This document shows positions 40,650 through 63,366 of a stretch of 64,000 nucleotides of DNA, piece by piece. The stretch lies in assembly GCA_002005505.1 (NCBI GenBank), contig KV908341.1, positions 505,258-569,257 of the forward strand, written 5' to 3'. Both the position numbers and the translations under genes were made by a program. The notes below the pieces were generated by a model. It made no database searches. It worked only from the letters and a program-made list of their open reading frames with translations, and had not been told where the DNA came from. How positions within the stretch are numbered: position 1 is the stretch's first letter; each line of letters starts with the position of its first letter. This stretch comes from Botryococcus braunii. Taxonomy: Eukaryota > Chlorophyta > Trebouxiophyceae.

Positions 40650-42214
40650 CTAATCGCACTGTCTACCACTGTAGTTGTGTTGTTGTGTTACGGCGATACA
40701 AAGATTGGGTCTAGTCCTGTTCAGTTGCCAGTTGTGTAGGCACACCCTTTTTCTGTCTAGCATAAGGCTCCTATGGCATGAGTACCTCGACTGTTGGACG
40801 TCGAAGAGCAGGGTGCTGACTTTCTCATAGACGTCTGATTAACCTTCCCCGCTTTGTGGAAAGTTGAGCCACCGGCCTTGCTGAAATTGATCATGAAGAA
40901 TGCGAATATTTGTGCGAAGAAGCAAAGATCAAGAGACATAACAGCAGAATGATTTGTAAATTTGCCTGTGTTTGAGAATCCACGTGCATGGCCACAGGAT
41001 TGGGGTGACAATAGCTAGAGGTGTTGTCCAGGCGAGTTGGACCATATGGGCATGGTAAGAGGTGATTGCAGGTAGTGGTAAGGATGTCGGAATGCACGAC
41101 AGCGTCAACAAAGCCTACATTAATGCCCAGAACATCTATATTTCAAGCAATTACCGTGTGGAGGAATGATGGCTCGATTCGGGTCTGGTACATCATGCAC
41201 ATATCTTGCCAGCTAGCTCGGGTGATGAACTAACTAGTCTGCGGGTAGACGGGGCATTGCCGTTGGCTATTCTTTGTAAGCCAGGATTTCGTCTTGTGCC
41301 CTCTTTATCTGGTTCTGAGTGACACTTATGCTCCAAAGTCGTTAGGATGGGTGTTACAAGTACTGCACCAAGACTAGTACTACACCAAGACCAGTACTGC
41401 ACAACTTGCACATTGCAACGGACCCGGAATGTCGACTTCGTGTGGATGGCACGTGGCACTGTGGCAGATGGTGCTGGCATGAAGTACTTTCTACGTGTGG
41501 CATACGGACCTGATGAAGATACCCATAAAGTCCGGACTGGCAATACCACATTAGCACACCCCTCTTGAAGTGGCTTTGGTTGGCCCGCCATGACTAGGCC
41601 ATTTTGCTTGCGCTGGACTGCAGAAGGCTTTGCTATATCTGCCAATAAGATTCTGGCTGGGGGCACAGCCGAGGCAGAGGACTGGACTGAAACCAGCACT
41701 CTTTGGCAGGCTACATAGGAAAGAAAAAGGTTGTGAATTGTAGCTCTGAACGAGAAGGCGCGCGCGCTTGTTCTGAAGGTAATACGAGCAGGATTTCATG
41801 GAGATGATGTTACGAATCCTCGCCAAAAAGTGTGGACAGCGATGTAAATTTAAATTTTATACCTCCTGAGCTTGTCATGACAAGTTTAAACTTCCTGAGC
41901 TTGTCTGATCAGGTGACATTGATGTGCAGGGTTATAACCTGAATTACGACAGTCTTGCAGGCACGTGGGAGGCCTGCCATCTCAACTGTGGACAGGAACA
42001 TCGCATGCACGCATCTCATCGTGCTTTGGACCCGGCTGCTGGAGCTAGGTTCTACTAGTGCCTGTTCCCATCTGCAATATGTATCACCCTGAGTTTAGGC
42101 TTCAGAGTTGCGCCAAATGTTTGCATTATATGCAGTAAAGCTTCACGTGATCTTGGCGACAACCTAATTCTTTAAACTTAAAGCCCGTTAGTACTACTAC
42201 TAACGGACTAGTCT

Positions 42215-42317
42215 GGGTTGCAGCCGTTCAGTAGTAATGTCATCTCTAGTATGGCGTGCTCATTTTAAGCGAGCACACCATACCAGAGATGACCTAACTA
42301 CTGAAGGGCTGGAACCC
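42215..42317. repeat. Foldback with 47-bp arms and 9-base loop
   Basis: Arm 42215-42261 pairs with 42271-42317 at about 40 of 47 positions around the loop ATTTTAAGC. Mismatches are scattered, as in an old foldback element or a miRNA precursor. Pairing continues a few bases outward. Confidence 0.88.
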
Positions 42318-43202
42318 AAACTACAATCAGTTCTACAAATTCAAGATGGCATTGCACGTGCAATAAAGTTTCGATATGTGTGAGCTCAAACAAACGTAAT
42401 GCATGCAGTGACATTGTCGAGTATCCGTACGCGTGCTCAGACTCCTTTGCTATGATGGACTTCGAGTGTTACCATCACATTGACATATATGGTGTTTACA
42501 AGGTATCCCATTGTTGCCTTCGCTTAGCTAACAGCGCCTGGGGCTAGCCTCCACACACCCCATAGGTTGCGATTCCGTAAGGTCCTAGGCCTAGGACCTG
42601 ACAAGGTAATGTAAAAATGTAATTACAAAATGGCAACCTCTGCATTGCGTGGGGGAGTGGGCTGGGTGGGTGTGTGTGTGTACGCGCCTCTGCGAGAACA
42701 CACGCACACAAACGCACGCATATCAGTTAGTAAATTTTTGGGTGACTATTAACCGTCCTTTCACCCTATTCGTTTAAGTAGACCGTTTTTACTTTCAAAA
42801 AAATACGTTCTTATGTGAAGAGCGTCTCTGCCCGCTTATTTTTGATTGGAAAATTTGAATACACAAATTTACTGTTAACAATATACTAGACACTAAGGTA
42901 TACATGCACATATTTTTCATATGTATATGCATATGCACATGCGCGCCGCTTGCTGCGCAAGGGTTTACAGGCGGTTTGTCTACGTGCTGAAGAACTGGAT
43001 ATGAGCTTTAAAGGGCTCACCCCTTGCCCCGGCGTACGAAGGAGTGCAGAGGGAAAGAAATAAGATTCACATGTATCAACTAGAAAGATTTGAAACGCCC
43101 ATTCAGAGGGAAGAAACAATTACATTTGTCCAGACCACAGTAATTACTTCGGAGCTTGTGCATGCATGCATATGCAACGAACTTGTGACACGCGGCCCAG
43201 GT

Positions 43203-43224
43203 GGTATGACAACGTTGTCATACC
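43203..43224. repeat. Perfect 22-bp palindrome
   Basis: GGTATGACAACGTTGTCATA followed by CC equals its own reverse complement. It contains TGACAACGTTGTCA. It could be a dimeric-protein site or a chance cruciform. Confidence 0.85.
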
Positions 43225-44448
43225 CTAACTAGTTAACTGCGTCACAAAGACCTGTCAGCACCTTTCCTGACCCTCACCTTTCATGACCCAAGTTCCCAGT
43301 ACGACCGTATTAGCCATGGTCTAGATGTCTGATTTATGCTGCACTAGAACTTCAATCATTTCGCAAATAAAATGATTTGGGGTAGATCCACTTATGTCCA
43401 TGCGCAAATCCAAACCAATCCTTCAGGATGTCAGAAATGTATCGTATGGCCCGTGTGGGGAAAGTGTGACGTTATCACACTTGACATGCTTTGCTAGTTG
43501 CCATGGTAGCGTTGGCCCTAAACTCCCCAAATCAGCATAGTTGCCACCAAAACCATACTTAACGTCCGAAAGCTGAACACTGTTGATGATACATGTGGTA
43601 TATAGCCATTTTGAGGCTCTATCTGATGTGCCCCGCATATGCGCATATGCATGGTTTTGCCCAAAAAGTTTCCGTGGGGCAATTGGACAAATTGATGCAA
43701 CCTATTTGGGCCAGCCAGCATAACTTCCAAGAACTTCGGAGCAGAAGTACACGTGCACGTATACGTATGTGCGACTCAACGGTGTACAGGACACTCCACA
43801 CTGTAGCACAACCGCTAGAAAATTGATTCCTTTTCTGCCATGTAACACATCTGAACAGTAAACTCTCGCCTCACTTCATATCCGACTTGAGTTAACAACG
43901 GTATCGCCTCAACACTCTTCCCCAACGTCCCTATCCCCCACTCTACAAATAAGCACACAAGCAGCCACATTCTGGGCCTGAAAGAATTATGTCACAAAGA
44001 CATCACCTCTGCAGGTACAAGAGAGCCGTAGAGGGCAAACGCAGGAGATGCAACTATTGTCTCCAAAAAATCCTAAATGTTCAAGGTTAGGCCTCGGGGT
44101 ACAGATTGATACAGCAATGTAGGACAATTAACTGAAGCCCATATTGCCACATTGGGATACAGTTGGACTGTTGACTATTCTTGGTTGACTCTACATCTGA
44201 AATAGAAGGGATGGTCGTCAAAGTGCATTGGTGACTCCTATGCCTCCTTGCCGTCCCATCGCCTTTACTGAGTAATGGTCCTGCTCTCTTTGGACGACTG
44301 TTTTAGCAGCACATATCTTAACATCACATGATGACGGTTGCTACCACTCAACCTGAATCCGAGATCAAGAAGTTTAACGCCTGCGGGCGTTCTTCCAAGC
44401 AACATATGCTTCCAGGTGCAACTTCCTGTCGCACACTGAGCATGAAAG

Positions 44449-47400
44449 TCAAACAGTAGAAAGATCAGACATCAAAGAGTTCTCTCGAGGAGGCGTTTCA
44501 GGACCACTAACCATTGATGGCTGGCCAGCCACTTCAGGACCTGAGATGACGGTCCTCTCACCCTCCTCATTGACCACCAGATACTTGTTCCCATCCAGCT
44601 TGGCTTGGATTTCATAGTTAATGTATTGGTTGCGACCAAAGCGTGCCTCATAGTCCTTCTGGAGATCTGGAAGACTTGCCATGGCTTCATACGCTGCATT
44701 GGTACCACCTTCCATGAAGGCCTTGAAAACTACAGCAATTCCTGGTTTCCTGTGTCCCACAAAGTGGTACACCTGGCCACCCCACTAGTTCATGTGAGTG
44801 AACCATTTGTTTCCTTTAGAAACATGGAGGGGGATGGAAAAGGGGGGAGGGTCATGCGGAGAGAACGGGTCGGTTCATGAGAGAAAGAGAGCCAGAGCAA
44901 GGGGGAGGAGGAGGAGGAGGGGGAGGAGGTGGCAGAGGGGAGGCGGGAGCGGAAGAAGCACAAGGTTTGGAAGGCTTACGAGATAATGAAAGGGACACGG
45001 CCCGGAGAACGGCCACAGAGGGGCGGGTAGAGGGTTGAGGAACGCACTAAACTATGTGGTGAAAGTGAATCGATTCGATGTCCACCCACCATACATTCTG
45101 CACCACAGCAACAGCGGCCGCTCAACAGACCGACCAATTTTTGTGTGTGCTCATGATTGAATTTAAAAAAAGGCAGGCAATCACCATTGCACCAGCAGTG
45201 CGCCCAGTTACAGTGACCTTGCAACACTGAAGTCATCAAAACTCCACGCCATGATCAACCCAGACGATGTCATACAAACGTGCACAATGGCAGGAGCACC
45301 TTAATTCGTAGCAACTGATAGTCGAGGACAGTCTTGGGAATGTACTTGGATCCCCGCTCTGGAGCTGTGCAGCACGATTGTTCGCAGTTGCAGAAGTTGT
45401 ACCTGTTGGGTCCCCAAGGATTGTATCAGTCAGCAAGCCGTGGCCACCTTCATTGCCACCGCGCCACGCATGCGCACCAAGAATGTGTACTCTAACTGTT
45501 ATCAACAAGAGTCAACAATACATCAAAGGCCAGGGCTGTCTGCAAGCACCAACTTTCACCACACTGCTCAACCAAGTAGCTGCTCTTATTTACCTGTGGC
45601 AGGGGAAGAAGCACACATTGTACTTGTTGTTGTCTACACTCCACATGCATCGGCCCTCTGCAAGTGCTTCATTGCCAATGGCGAGAACCTATCATGAAGC
45701 AGCGCCAACACGTTAGTACTGGCACAGCTTTGGAGGACTTGTACAAGCTGCACGAGCCTCCCAACCAGACTAAGTTGCGATCCAAGGCAAAGGTCTTCAA
45801 GCATAATCTCTCAGACAGCTGCAACCTTAAAGATAACATGTTACCTCACAGATAACATGTTCATCGACCATACAAGAATTTCAACACAAAATAACAGTCA
45901 AATACCTGGAAGGCACGTTTCTATAAAAGCACTGTAAAGAGTCTACTTGCTTGGGTGAAGGACTGAACTTCTGCTCACCTCCTCCCGCTTGTTCATCACC
46001 CCACAGTACTCAGCAATGGCCTCCTGACCGGCGGTAAAGGTCAGGCTAAAATCATACACACGCATGACGTCTTGCAGAAAGCCCATGGCCTGCCGGTGGC
46101 GGCCCTTCATTACCAGCTGAAAACCGAAGTTGATTGGCATGTCAATACTGCAGACAGGTTATCTCCCTATCAGTACCAACAGATCCCTGGCAGGCCTCAT
46201 GCATGTGTGTCACAGTAAGTGTATGTATCCACTCAATGGGTAGTAACAGAGCCAATAGGCATCTGACCTAGCAGAAAAACTTAAATTTGCTATATCCAGT
46301 TCAGTATGAGCCCCCGAAAAACGTGAGTTCGAACAAAGAAAAGCTTCAAAGGAGACGCAGACAAAGAAAGAGGCCTTGGTCAAACCAAAGACAAAACCAC
46401 TGCAGCATGCAGCTTGCTCGCTTTTTGTTTCCGACACTTCGCACCATACTCCCCATATAAAAGAACTCATCTGTACCAACTCAAAACAATCCTCAAACTT
46501 CTACAAAGAGAAATCGGTCATTATGAGGATGCTCTAGTACACGAAGCAGGCCACTGTACATCTGATGCAAAAAGGCAGAATAGTGTATGCAAGCAATGAA
46601 CCCCGACCTGTCTGAGATGGTCATGCCATAATCAAAAGCGGGTCCGCGGAATGCTTCCAGCACAGAGTCAACCACCTGCAAAGTATCCCCCCAGAATAGT
46701 TTGGATAAGATATATTTTAAGTACAGGGACCAGTGCGCCTTAATACGTCTCAATTACGTATCTATACAAATATCTATGGATACAAAGCAATGCAATATAT
46801 AGAGATACGAAGCATTGCAATAGTGAACGCTATTCTAAAACAGGCAAATAATGCCGCTGACACAACCTGCTCAAATCAGATGAACTTCTATGTTCTTGAG
46901 CAAGTCTCCTTTCCCACTGCACACCTGTGATTTGCCCCTCATGGGCATCTTGGAACTTTGCGCGTTGGTCCCAGAACTTATCTGAACCTTGACAAAACTC
47001 AGGGCACGTGAGCTTACCATCATGTCTGTGTCCATAAAAACAACATTGGGAACACCGTCCAAACCAAACTCAGCCTCAAGCTTCTCCAGATAAGCTCTCT
47101 GGGCAACCATCTGATAGTAGTTTGCCCACGCATTGCGACCAACTTTCTTTCTGTTGATTTCTGTGCACCTGCATTCACAAAGCGAACCACCTCAATCCAG
47201 TTGATACACGCTGCCAGCATCTACAGTCAGATGGACCCAAATGGTTATGGAGACGGGGATATGATCATGACACAATGACAACCACAAAAGTTCGGGGCCT
47301 TGACCCGCAGTGACAGCATCGTTTGTGGAAGTGACCGCCGACTTAACTGTTGCAGACCCAAGCTTTATTTTTCCAGTTTTGCAAAGGTAATGCGACCGTG

Positions 47401-48146
47401 TACAAATCTGCTGCTCTTGCTTGTTTTGATCAAAACCTTCTACCTTGATGTCATGATAACTCTACTTAGCAAAGATAACAGAAAAAACAGGCGACTCTTG
47501 GTCCTCTGAAGAACTTGCCGGACCTCCGATGCTATGAGCCCATCCCTTTGTCAAAATACTGAGTCTACAGACGTATTGCCTTTTATTCAGATTGACAATG
47601 TAGTGAAATGTATTCTGAGGTTTCCAAAAGTTGGCCTCAAAAACAGCAACCCTAACAATTGAGAGGTGCCAGCACTGAACCTGAAGTTGGTCCAAATCAT
47701 ATGGTGGGTTATCATGCATCATGGAGAAATCCCATCCCTGAAAGCATCCCCAGTAAACCCAGACCGTCCAAAGTGATGGAAATGACGAGTAAAACCACAA
47801 TAACATTAGCCAGACAGGCAGGGCAGCAGATTTTTACAGCGACAGCACGATCCATTGCTTTTCGCATTGCTCACCTGAAAATCTCAATAGAGTGATCCTC
47901 AATATCTAGAATGGTAGTATCGTCTGTGAGGAAGGCAATGCGGCAATCAGGGTGCGATTTTCGGAGAGCAGTCGAGAAGCGCATGTCCGGCTTATGACTC
48001 TCAATGTCTGGGCGCTCCCCGGGTGCTACATAAAATGATGCAAAAATGATTTCTGTCTCGCAGCCCCAGCCTTCGAGTAGACACGGAATGTCGACGGACG
48101 TGCTTCGGGTGCGCATGGGAGTTGGGGCAGCGAAGTAAACCGTCAT
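44449..48146 (-). CDS. GT-A-type glycosyltransferase-like protein (DTD motif)
   Basis: Eight exons on the minus strand: 47875-48146, 47018-47168, 46608-46675, 45979-46147, 45720-45818, 45594-45688, 45300-45402, 44449-44772; 1,281 nt, 426 residues plus stop. All seven joins keep phase, with split codons at Arg, Ser and Arg. The protein starts at MTVYFAAPTPMRTRS; an in-frame stop lies 15 bases upstream. VPNVVFMDTDMM at about 131-141 looks like the DxD metal and nucleotide-sugar site of GT-A enzymes. It is followed by INFGFQLVMKGRHRQA and a GQEAIAEY segment, as in nucleotide-diphospho-sugar transferase folds where an acceptor-side Asp/Glu follows. VYHFVGHRKPGI resembles the HFxGxRK-type late motif. 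A Cys-rich segment (NFCNCEQSCC) precedes it. I see no clear signal anchor, unless an upstream exon exists. Family and substrate are not identified. Confidence 0.8.
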
Positions 48147-49986
48147 TGTGCTGGATATCTACCCTGCCAAACGCAGCTACACGTACATCAAGCAGATGAG
48201 AAGGTGAAAAGTTTTGAAACAGCTCAAATGTTTCCTTCAGGGCCAAAAGGGCCCCCGAATGTTCTGGAAGTCGGACGGGCTCGGCTTTTGTACACACAGA
48301 ATGGAGCAACTTTCCTTTGTATTCCCCATTAAAAGCATCTGCTGAGGACTACAACATCCCAATATACTACAGTCTAACAACCTAGTGCTTCAACGTATTA
48401 ATTGCGATCGGGCGTCTCATGCACTCCCCGTCAAGAACAAAGGAGGTTAGTGGTGCTAAAACTTGAATACGCTTTGAAACAAGCATAAAAATCAGACGAC
48501 TAGATGTATTAACAGGTGTTTAATACTGCAGCGTCCCACGTGTAACTCATCGCGGCAGACCAAACGATCGCAGTGTCTTCAAACAAATTACCCCACCTTT
48601 TCGGCTCGAGTTTTCTTCAAATATGAAGTTTAAATATCAAACTGCGTTTTTAACGCAAGCAACGTCGAGTATCGCGAGCACAGGGCAAGCGATGACCCCA
48701 GCGAAACGGAGGACCGCGGTACCAGGATATGGACTAACCGTCGACTTCCACTGTTCCCGTTGAAATTGTGTTGCCTTGCCCGTTTGAAGAGAAACTGTTG
48801 TTTGTTTTTTAGAGGGCATGTGAAGAAGAACCCCGATATTGGCGCGGTAGTATGGCCTTCTAGATGTTTCGATACGAAGGTTTTTGTGCCCGATACGCCG
48901 ATACGGTGTACAGGATTTGTGAGCCCAAAAATTGATGGCTCTCAGAACCGTACTGCATGGATCTGCGTATCTCGCGATTTGTCGTCAGATATCTTCTCTG
49001 ACCCATTGCGTATCTTCTCTGAACCATTGCAATTTGCGTTGTCATCTTTCGCGCATATGCGCTGCATGCACGCAAATGGGAGACGACAGTTTACCTGTCA
49101 CAGGTACCCACAAGAAGAAGCAGCCACCCAGCCCAGAGGACAACCGGAAAAACACCCCCTTCAGGATTCTGAGCACATTGGCTCAATCAGCTGTCCGCAT
49201 AAGCGATTCAATTTCCCAAGTTCTGCACCACGTGGTAGGAGGACATTCACACCGCATCGACTAGCACTGGCGATGGCAATCAAGAAAGGCACACTTGAAA
49301 CCTCGGATCGCAAAACCATCATTGCAAATAGCATTTCCTATCGTGGTGTGCCTATGAAACCACACTGCCACAACGCATCAGCGATTAACACTGTGCCTTG
49401 CATAGAGCAAGGACTGTAGTCTAAAGGGTGGAATTCAGAGTCAACGCCATTCTGTTCTTCTTCGAAACGGGGGACAATTACATGGCGCTTGGAGTTAGCA
49501 GTGACCGGAGCGAGCTCTCTTAGTTTGTGTGCCAGGGCAGTTGGATTCCAGGCTAAAGTTGGAGCGACTGTTCAGCTTAGTCTTTGGCACAAAGAGACAC
49601 CAACTTGCCCTCAGTAGTCAAGTATGTATGTTGCATGAATCAGGCCAAAAGTTTCTTTAAAGATGTCAAAACATTGCTCGTTGTACGCACATATACAGTC
49701 ACTGTATATGTGTTTTCTACGCTTGGTGTAGAAGAGTGTGAGACATGGAGTTCTGAATCCAATGGGTTGTTTGGAGCATCTACACGTCTGTGGTGTGTAG
49801 CTCTGCTACTAGGGGGTGCCTATAATATAGAAAGCTGCAGGCCAACCACGTCGTTGAATAGACGAGGTTATTTGATTGACGTGATGCGTGCCTAAGTTAA
49901 GTGCGGGAGACGCCATTGCCCGTAATCACAACACACAGACGTCTTAGTCTCGACACTAAGGAATTCCACAAGGTGGCAGAACCTAT

Positions 49987-50205
49987 GAGCCAATGGTGAG
50001 AGAGGCATTGAACCCCCACCTTGGCACTACATAGGTGACCAGTTGATGGGTGTACGCCCAGCAACATCTTCAGCACGACCAAGTTATTGGGCATGACCAA
50101 CTAATGAGCCAAGGGTGAGAGACACATTGGACCCCCACCTTGGCATATATGGGTGGCCAGTTGATCGGTGTACGCCCAGGAACATCTTCAGCATGACCAA
50201 GTAAG
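49987..50205. repeat. Direct duplication of about 119 bp
   Basis: Copies start at 49987 and 50106 and share GACCCCCACCTTGGCA-like and GGTGTACGCCCAG segments and ACATCTTCAGCA. Similarity is high but imperfect. Confidence 0.88.
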
Positions 50206-50217
50206 CAAACTCTATAG

Positions 50218-50317
50218 ATGCATGGGGCTGGCAATCTTTCAAACCGCCACCTTGCTCTTAGCTAAGGTCTTGAGCAACAGCAAGTTGGCGTTCTGAAAAT
50301 TTGCCAGCCCCATGCAT
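50218..50317. repeat. Inverted repeat, perfect 17-bp arms
   Basis: ATGCATGGGGCTGGCAA (50218-50234) is the exact reverse complement of 50301-50317, with a 66-bp spacer. It may mark the ends of a small element. Confidence 0.88.
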
Positions 50318-50799
50318 ACGAAACAAATGGCACAACAAAAGTGAGAAGCAGCTTTAGAAGGACACCTATACAGGAGACCGGTACACTGCAGATGACCATA
50401 CTTCCACACAAGAGAGCTCCACATGGCCAACATAATTATTACATTATAATGCGATGCAAGAGGCCAAGCCTTAAGGATCCCCCACAACACCAGGAGCGGA
50501 TAAGATGATGCCCACGTACCTATGTACATATAGTTAAGAATATCAGCATTTCTAAGCTTTTACAGTTGGGAGCGTGGCCCCCTCACAAACCCCACTGACA
50601 GGATGTGGGCGCTTCAGCAGGAGATGAGGGAAAACCCTGCATGCCATCCGGCTTAGCTTCTTTTCAAGTCCAAAGAATACGCATACTAGAAAGCGACACC
50701 AGACTTCAATCGCATCAACGAGTCATTGCATTTGGAAGTCCTCTGCTATGATATATCGCACCTGCTATACATACATGTAAAAGGAAGAAGAAATCGGCC

Positions 50800-50934
50800 T
50801 GTTGCCATGGGACGGCCGCTGTGGGTCGCAAGCTGGCTACTCGGCGGGTGTGACTTGTAGCTTGAAACGTTTGGGTTTGGGTCGTTGAACGTTGGGCTGG
50901 TCGTTTTATGCTACTCTTGTAAAAGACGAGAGTA
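50800..50934 (+). mobile_element. LINE-like fragment A: coding 3' end plus 3' UTR
   Basis: This matches the last codons and 3' UTR of fragment C at 52319-52440: CGCTGTGGGTCGC, GGCGGGTGTGA stop, AGCTTGAAAC, TTGGGCTGGTC, CTCTTGTAA. Its 3' end abuts fragment B directly. Confidence 0.75.
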
Positions 50935-51394
50935 GTGCAGGCCCGGCTGTCCAAACCCTCGTATCAGCTCGCATACCGAGAGGTTTTTGATGACCCTGCT
51001 CGCTCAGATCGCGACCCTGCTGTGCTCCAATCTCTCACACAGCCGGGAGCGTCAGATTTGGTTGCTGGCTCTCCCACTTCCCTCATTAATGCCTCCTGAG
51101 TCGTAAATATTTGCAGCAAACAATGCCTCCTGAGTTGTTCCGCTGCCGCCTTCAATACCAGCTCTTGATCCCCATCTTCCGGCATGGCCAATGCCCGTGT
51201 TGCTTGAAGGAGTTGGATGTCTGGGGCGACCATGCTGTCCACTGCACCTCTGGGGGGATGTGGCATTTGTCCGCCGGCATTACTCCGTTCGTAACGGCCT
51301 CGACGCTATCCTTACCTCTGCTCATCAGCGCGTCACCCGGGAACCAGCCATTCCCACCCCTGTCCCACCAAGAGGGTCTGGGCATCACTAAGGC
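50935..51394 (+). pseudogene. LINE-like fragment B: zinc-knuckle region, disrupted
   Basis: The coding remnant runs parallel to fragment C, from GGCTGTCCAAACCC through CPCCLKELDVWGDHAVHCTS to the HYSVRNGLDAILTSAHQRVT region. It is broken by an internal duplication with stops near 51090-51130 and frame changes. The C-x2-C...GDHAVHC motif is typical of the zinc-binding segment at the C-terminal side of plant LINE-type reverse-transcriptase polyproteins. No reverse transcriptase core is present. Confidence 0.75.
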
Positions 51395-52362
51395 CACTTC
51401 CCTACTGCCCTGTGCCAATCTTGCCTCCGGCACGCAGACAGCCCCCCTTCAGGACCGTCTTCACGGTACATCCACTGCCCCACCTGTCCCTGCTGCCCTA
51501 GCTGCCAAGGCTGACTACTCCCTGGTCCCAGATTCCGATGCGGCGCTCTTCGAGGATCCCGATTTTGTCCGCAGCAAAGTGCAAGCCCGGCTGTCCAAAC
51601 CCTTGTATCAGCGCGCATACCAGGAGGTTTTTGATGACCCTGCTCGCTCGGATCGCGACCGTGCTGTGCTCCAATCTCTCACACAGCCGGGAGCGTCTGA
51701 TTGGTTGCTGGGTCTCCCAGTTCCCCATTTGCAGCAAACAATGGCCCCTGGGTCGTTCCGCTGCCGCCTTCAATATCATCTCTTGATCCCCATCTTCCAG
51801 CATGGCTCCCAATGCCCGTGCTGCTTGAAGGAGTTCGATGTCTGGGGCGACCATGCTGTCCACTGCACCTCAGGGAGAGATGTGGTTATTGTCGGCCGAC
51901 ACTACTCCGTTCTTTACCTCTGCTCGTCAGCGCGTCACCCGGGAACCTGCCTTTCCCACCCCTGTCCCTGGCCAGGAGCGCCGCCGTGCAGACCTCCGCC
52001 TCTACGTGTGGGAGGAGGGGCGTGACCTCTATATCGACATCGTTGGCTCCTCACCCCGCACCGTGGCCAACTTGCTGCACTTCGTGCCGGGTGGGGCTGC
52101 CGCGCGCGCCGCTCAGGACAAGCAGACCCGCTATGCTGTCTTGTTGCCGCGTCAGCAGCCGCCTGTGGCCTTCCAAGCCTTCGCTTTTGAAACATTTGGA
52201 GGGTTGCATGCTGATGCGCTGGCCTTGTTGCAGAGGCTCCAGGGGCTTTTGAACCAAGCCATCATTGCTCAAGAAGATGTGGAGGGATATTTTGTCATTC
52301 GTCGGGTCAGTTTCATCATTGCGGCGGCTGTGGGTCGCCAGCTGGCCGCTCGCCGGGTGTGA
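51395..52362 (+). pseudogene. LINE-like fragment C: C-terminal region to stop, frameshifted
   Basis: Begins upstream of DSDAALFEDPDFVRSK, continues through PLYQRAYQEVFDDPARSDRD and the C-x2-C...GDHAVHC zinc motif, and after a frame change near 51900 resumes at RQRVTREPAFPTPVPGQERR. It ends at the stop at 52360. The tail (RRADLRLYVWEEGRDLYIDI then VAFQAFAFETFGG) matches the usual C-terminal block of LINE-type polyproteins. The frame break and missing 5' part make it non-functional. Fragment C has about 90 bp of matching 3' UTR after the stop. Confidence 0.8.
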
Positions 52363-52957
52363 CTCATAGCTTGAAACATTGGGTTTTGGGTCCTTGAACA
52401 TTGGGCTGGTCTTTTTAACTCCACTCTTGTAACAACAGAGAATTTACATCTGTCCAGCCACGAGGGCATGATAAGATGATGGGGGACTGCCTTGAAGAAG
52501 TGAACTAGTGAGACTGCAGCCGCCAGGGCCCGAACCTTCTACTGGGTGTCCAGGCGGAGACCCTCAGTGGGTCACCCACCCCAAACCCAACCGCTGGAAA
52601 ACTCCCCCGAGTCGGCCGGTATACCGTACGTACAGCACTTCCTTTTTCCTTCCAGGAGGGCAGCCGCTGCAGAACCACGGTGACACCAACGCACTTCTAA
52701 GCAGACACGAATGGCAATCAAACAAAACCAACCGCCAAACGGTTTCTGAGGCTCGAGTCTCAGGGCAATACACCGAGGCATTTTTTCCTTAATAATCCTT
52801 TTTGGTTCACAACATACTACTTTCATCAGTTGCCGAGGCAAGCTGGATTTAAACGGACTACCGATCGCCATAGCTGGCATCTTTGCGTGTTGGCACACTG
52901 GGGCCTAAGAAGAGAAAGATACCGCAAAGGGACAGGCCGGAGCCTGGACCCAGGACC
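52363..52957. other. Region upstream of cullin-1
   Basis: LINE 3' UTR remnant to about 52450, then about 500 bp that should hold the cullin-1 promoter and 5' UTR. The frame stays open upstream of the ATG from 52883 without another ATG. No clear core promoter motif. Confidence 0.55.

Positions 52958-63366
<10,409 letters not shown>

Larger units (their letters stand above)
40650..44448. other. Convergent intergenic region, golgin to glycosyltransferase-like gene
   Basis: I recognise no gene here. It contains a 47-bp-arm foldback at 42215, a 22-bp perfect palindrome at 43203, a second hairpin AAGTGTGA...TCACACTT near 43463, and a short palindrome CCGTTAGT...ACTAACGG near 42185. Base composition is more AT-rich than the flanking exons. 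Confidence 0.65.
48147..50799. other. Upstream region of the glycosyltransferase-like gene
   Basis: No gene recognised. An open stretch at 48760-49419 shows no domain. It also holds a two-copy repeat at 49987-50205 and an inverted repeat at 50218-50317. Confidence 0.6.

Noticed and set aside
48760..49419. 219-codon open frame on the plus strand
   Set aside because: No recognisable domain, irregular composition, and no splice or homology support.
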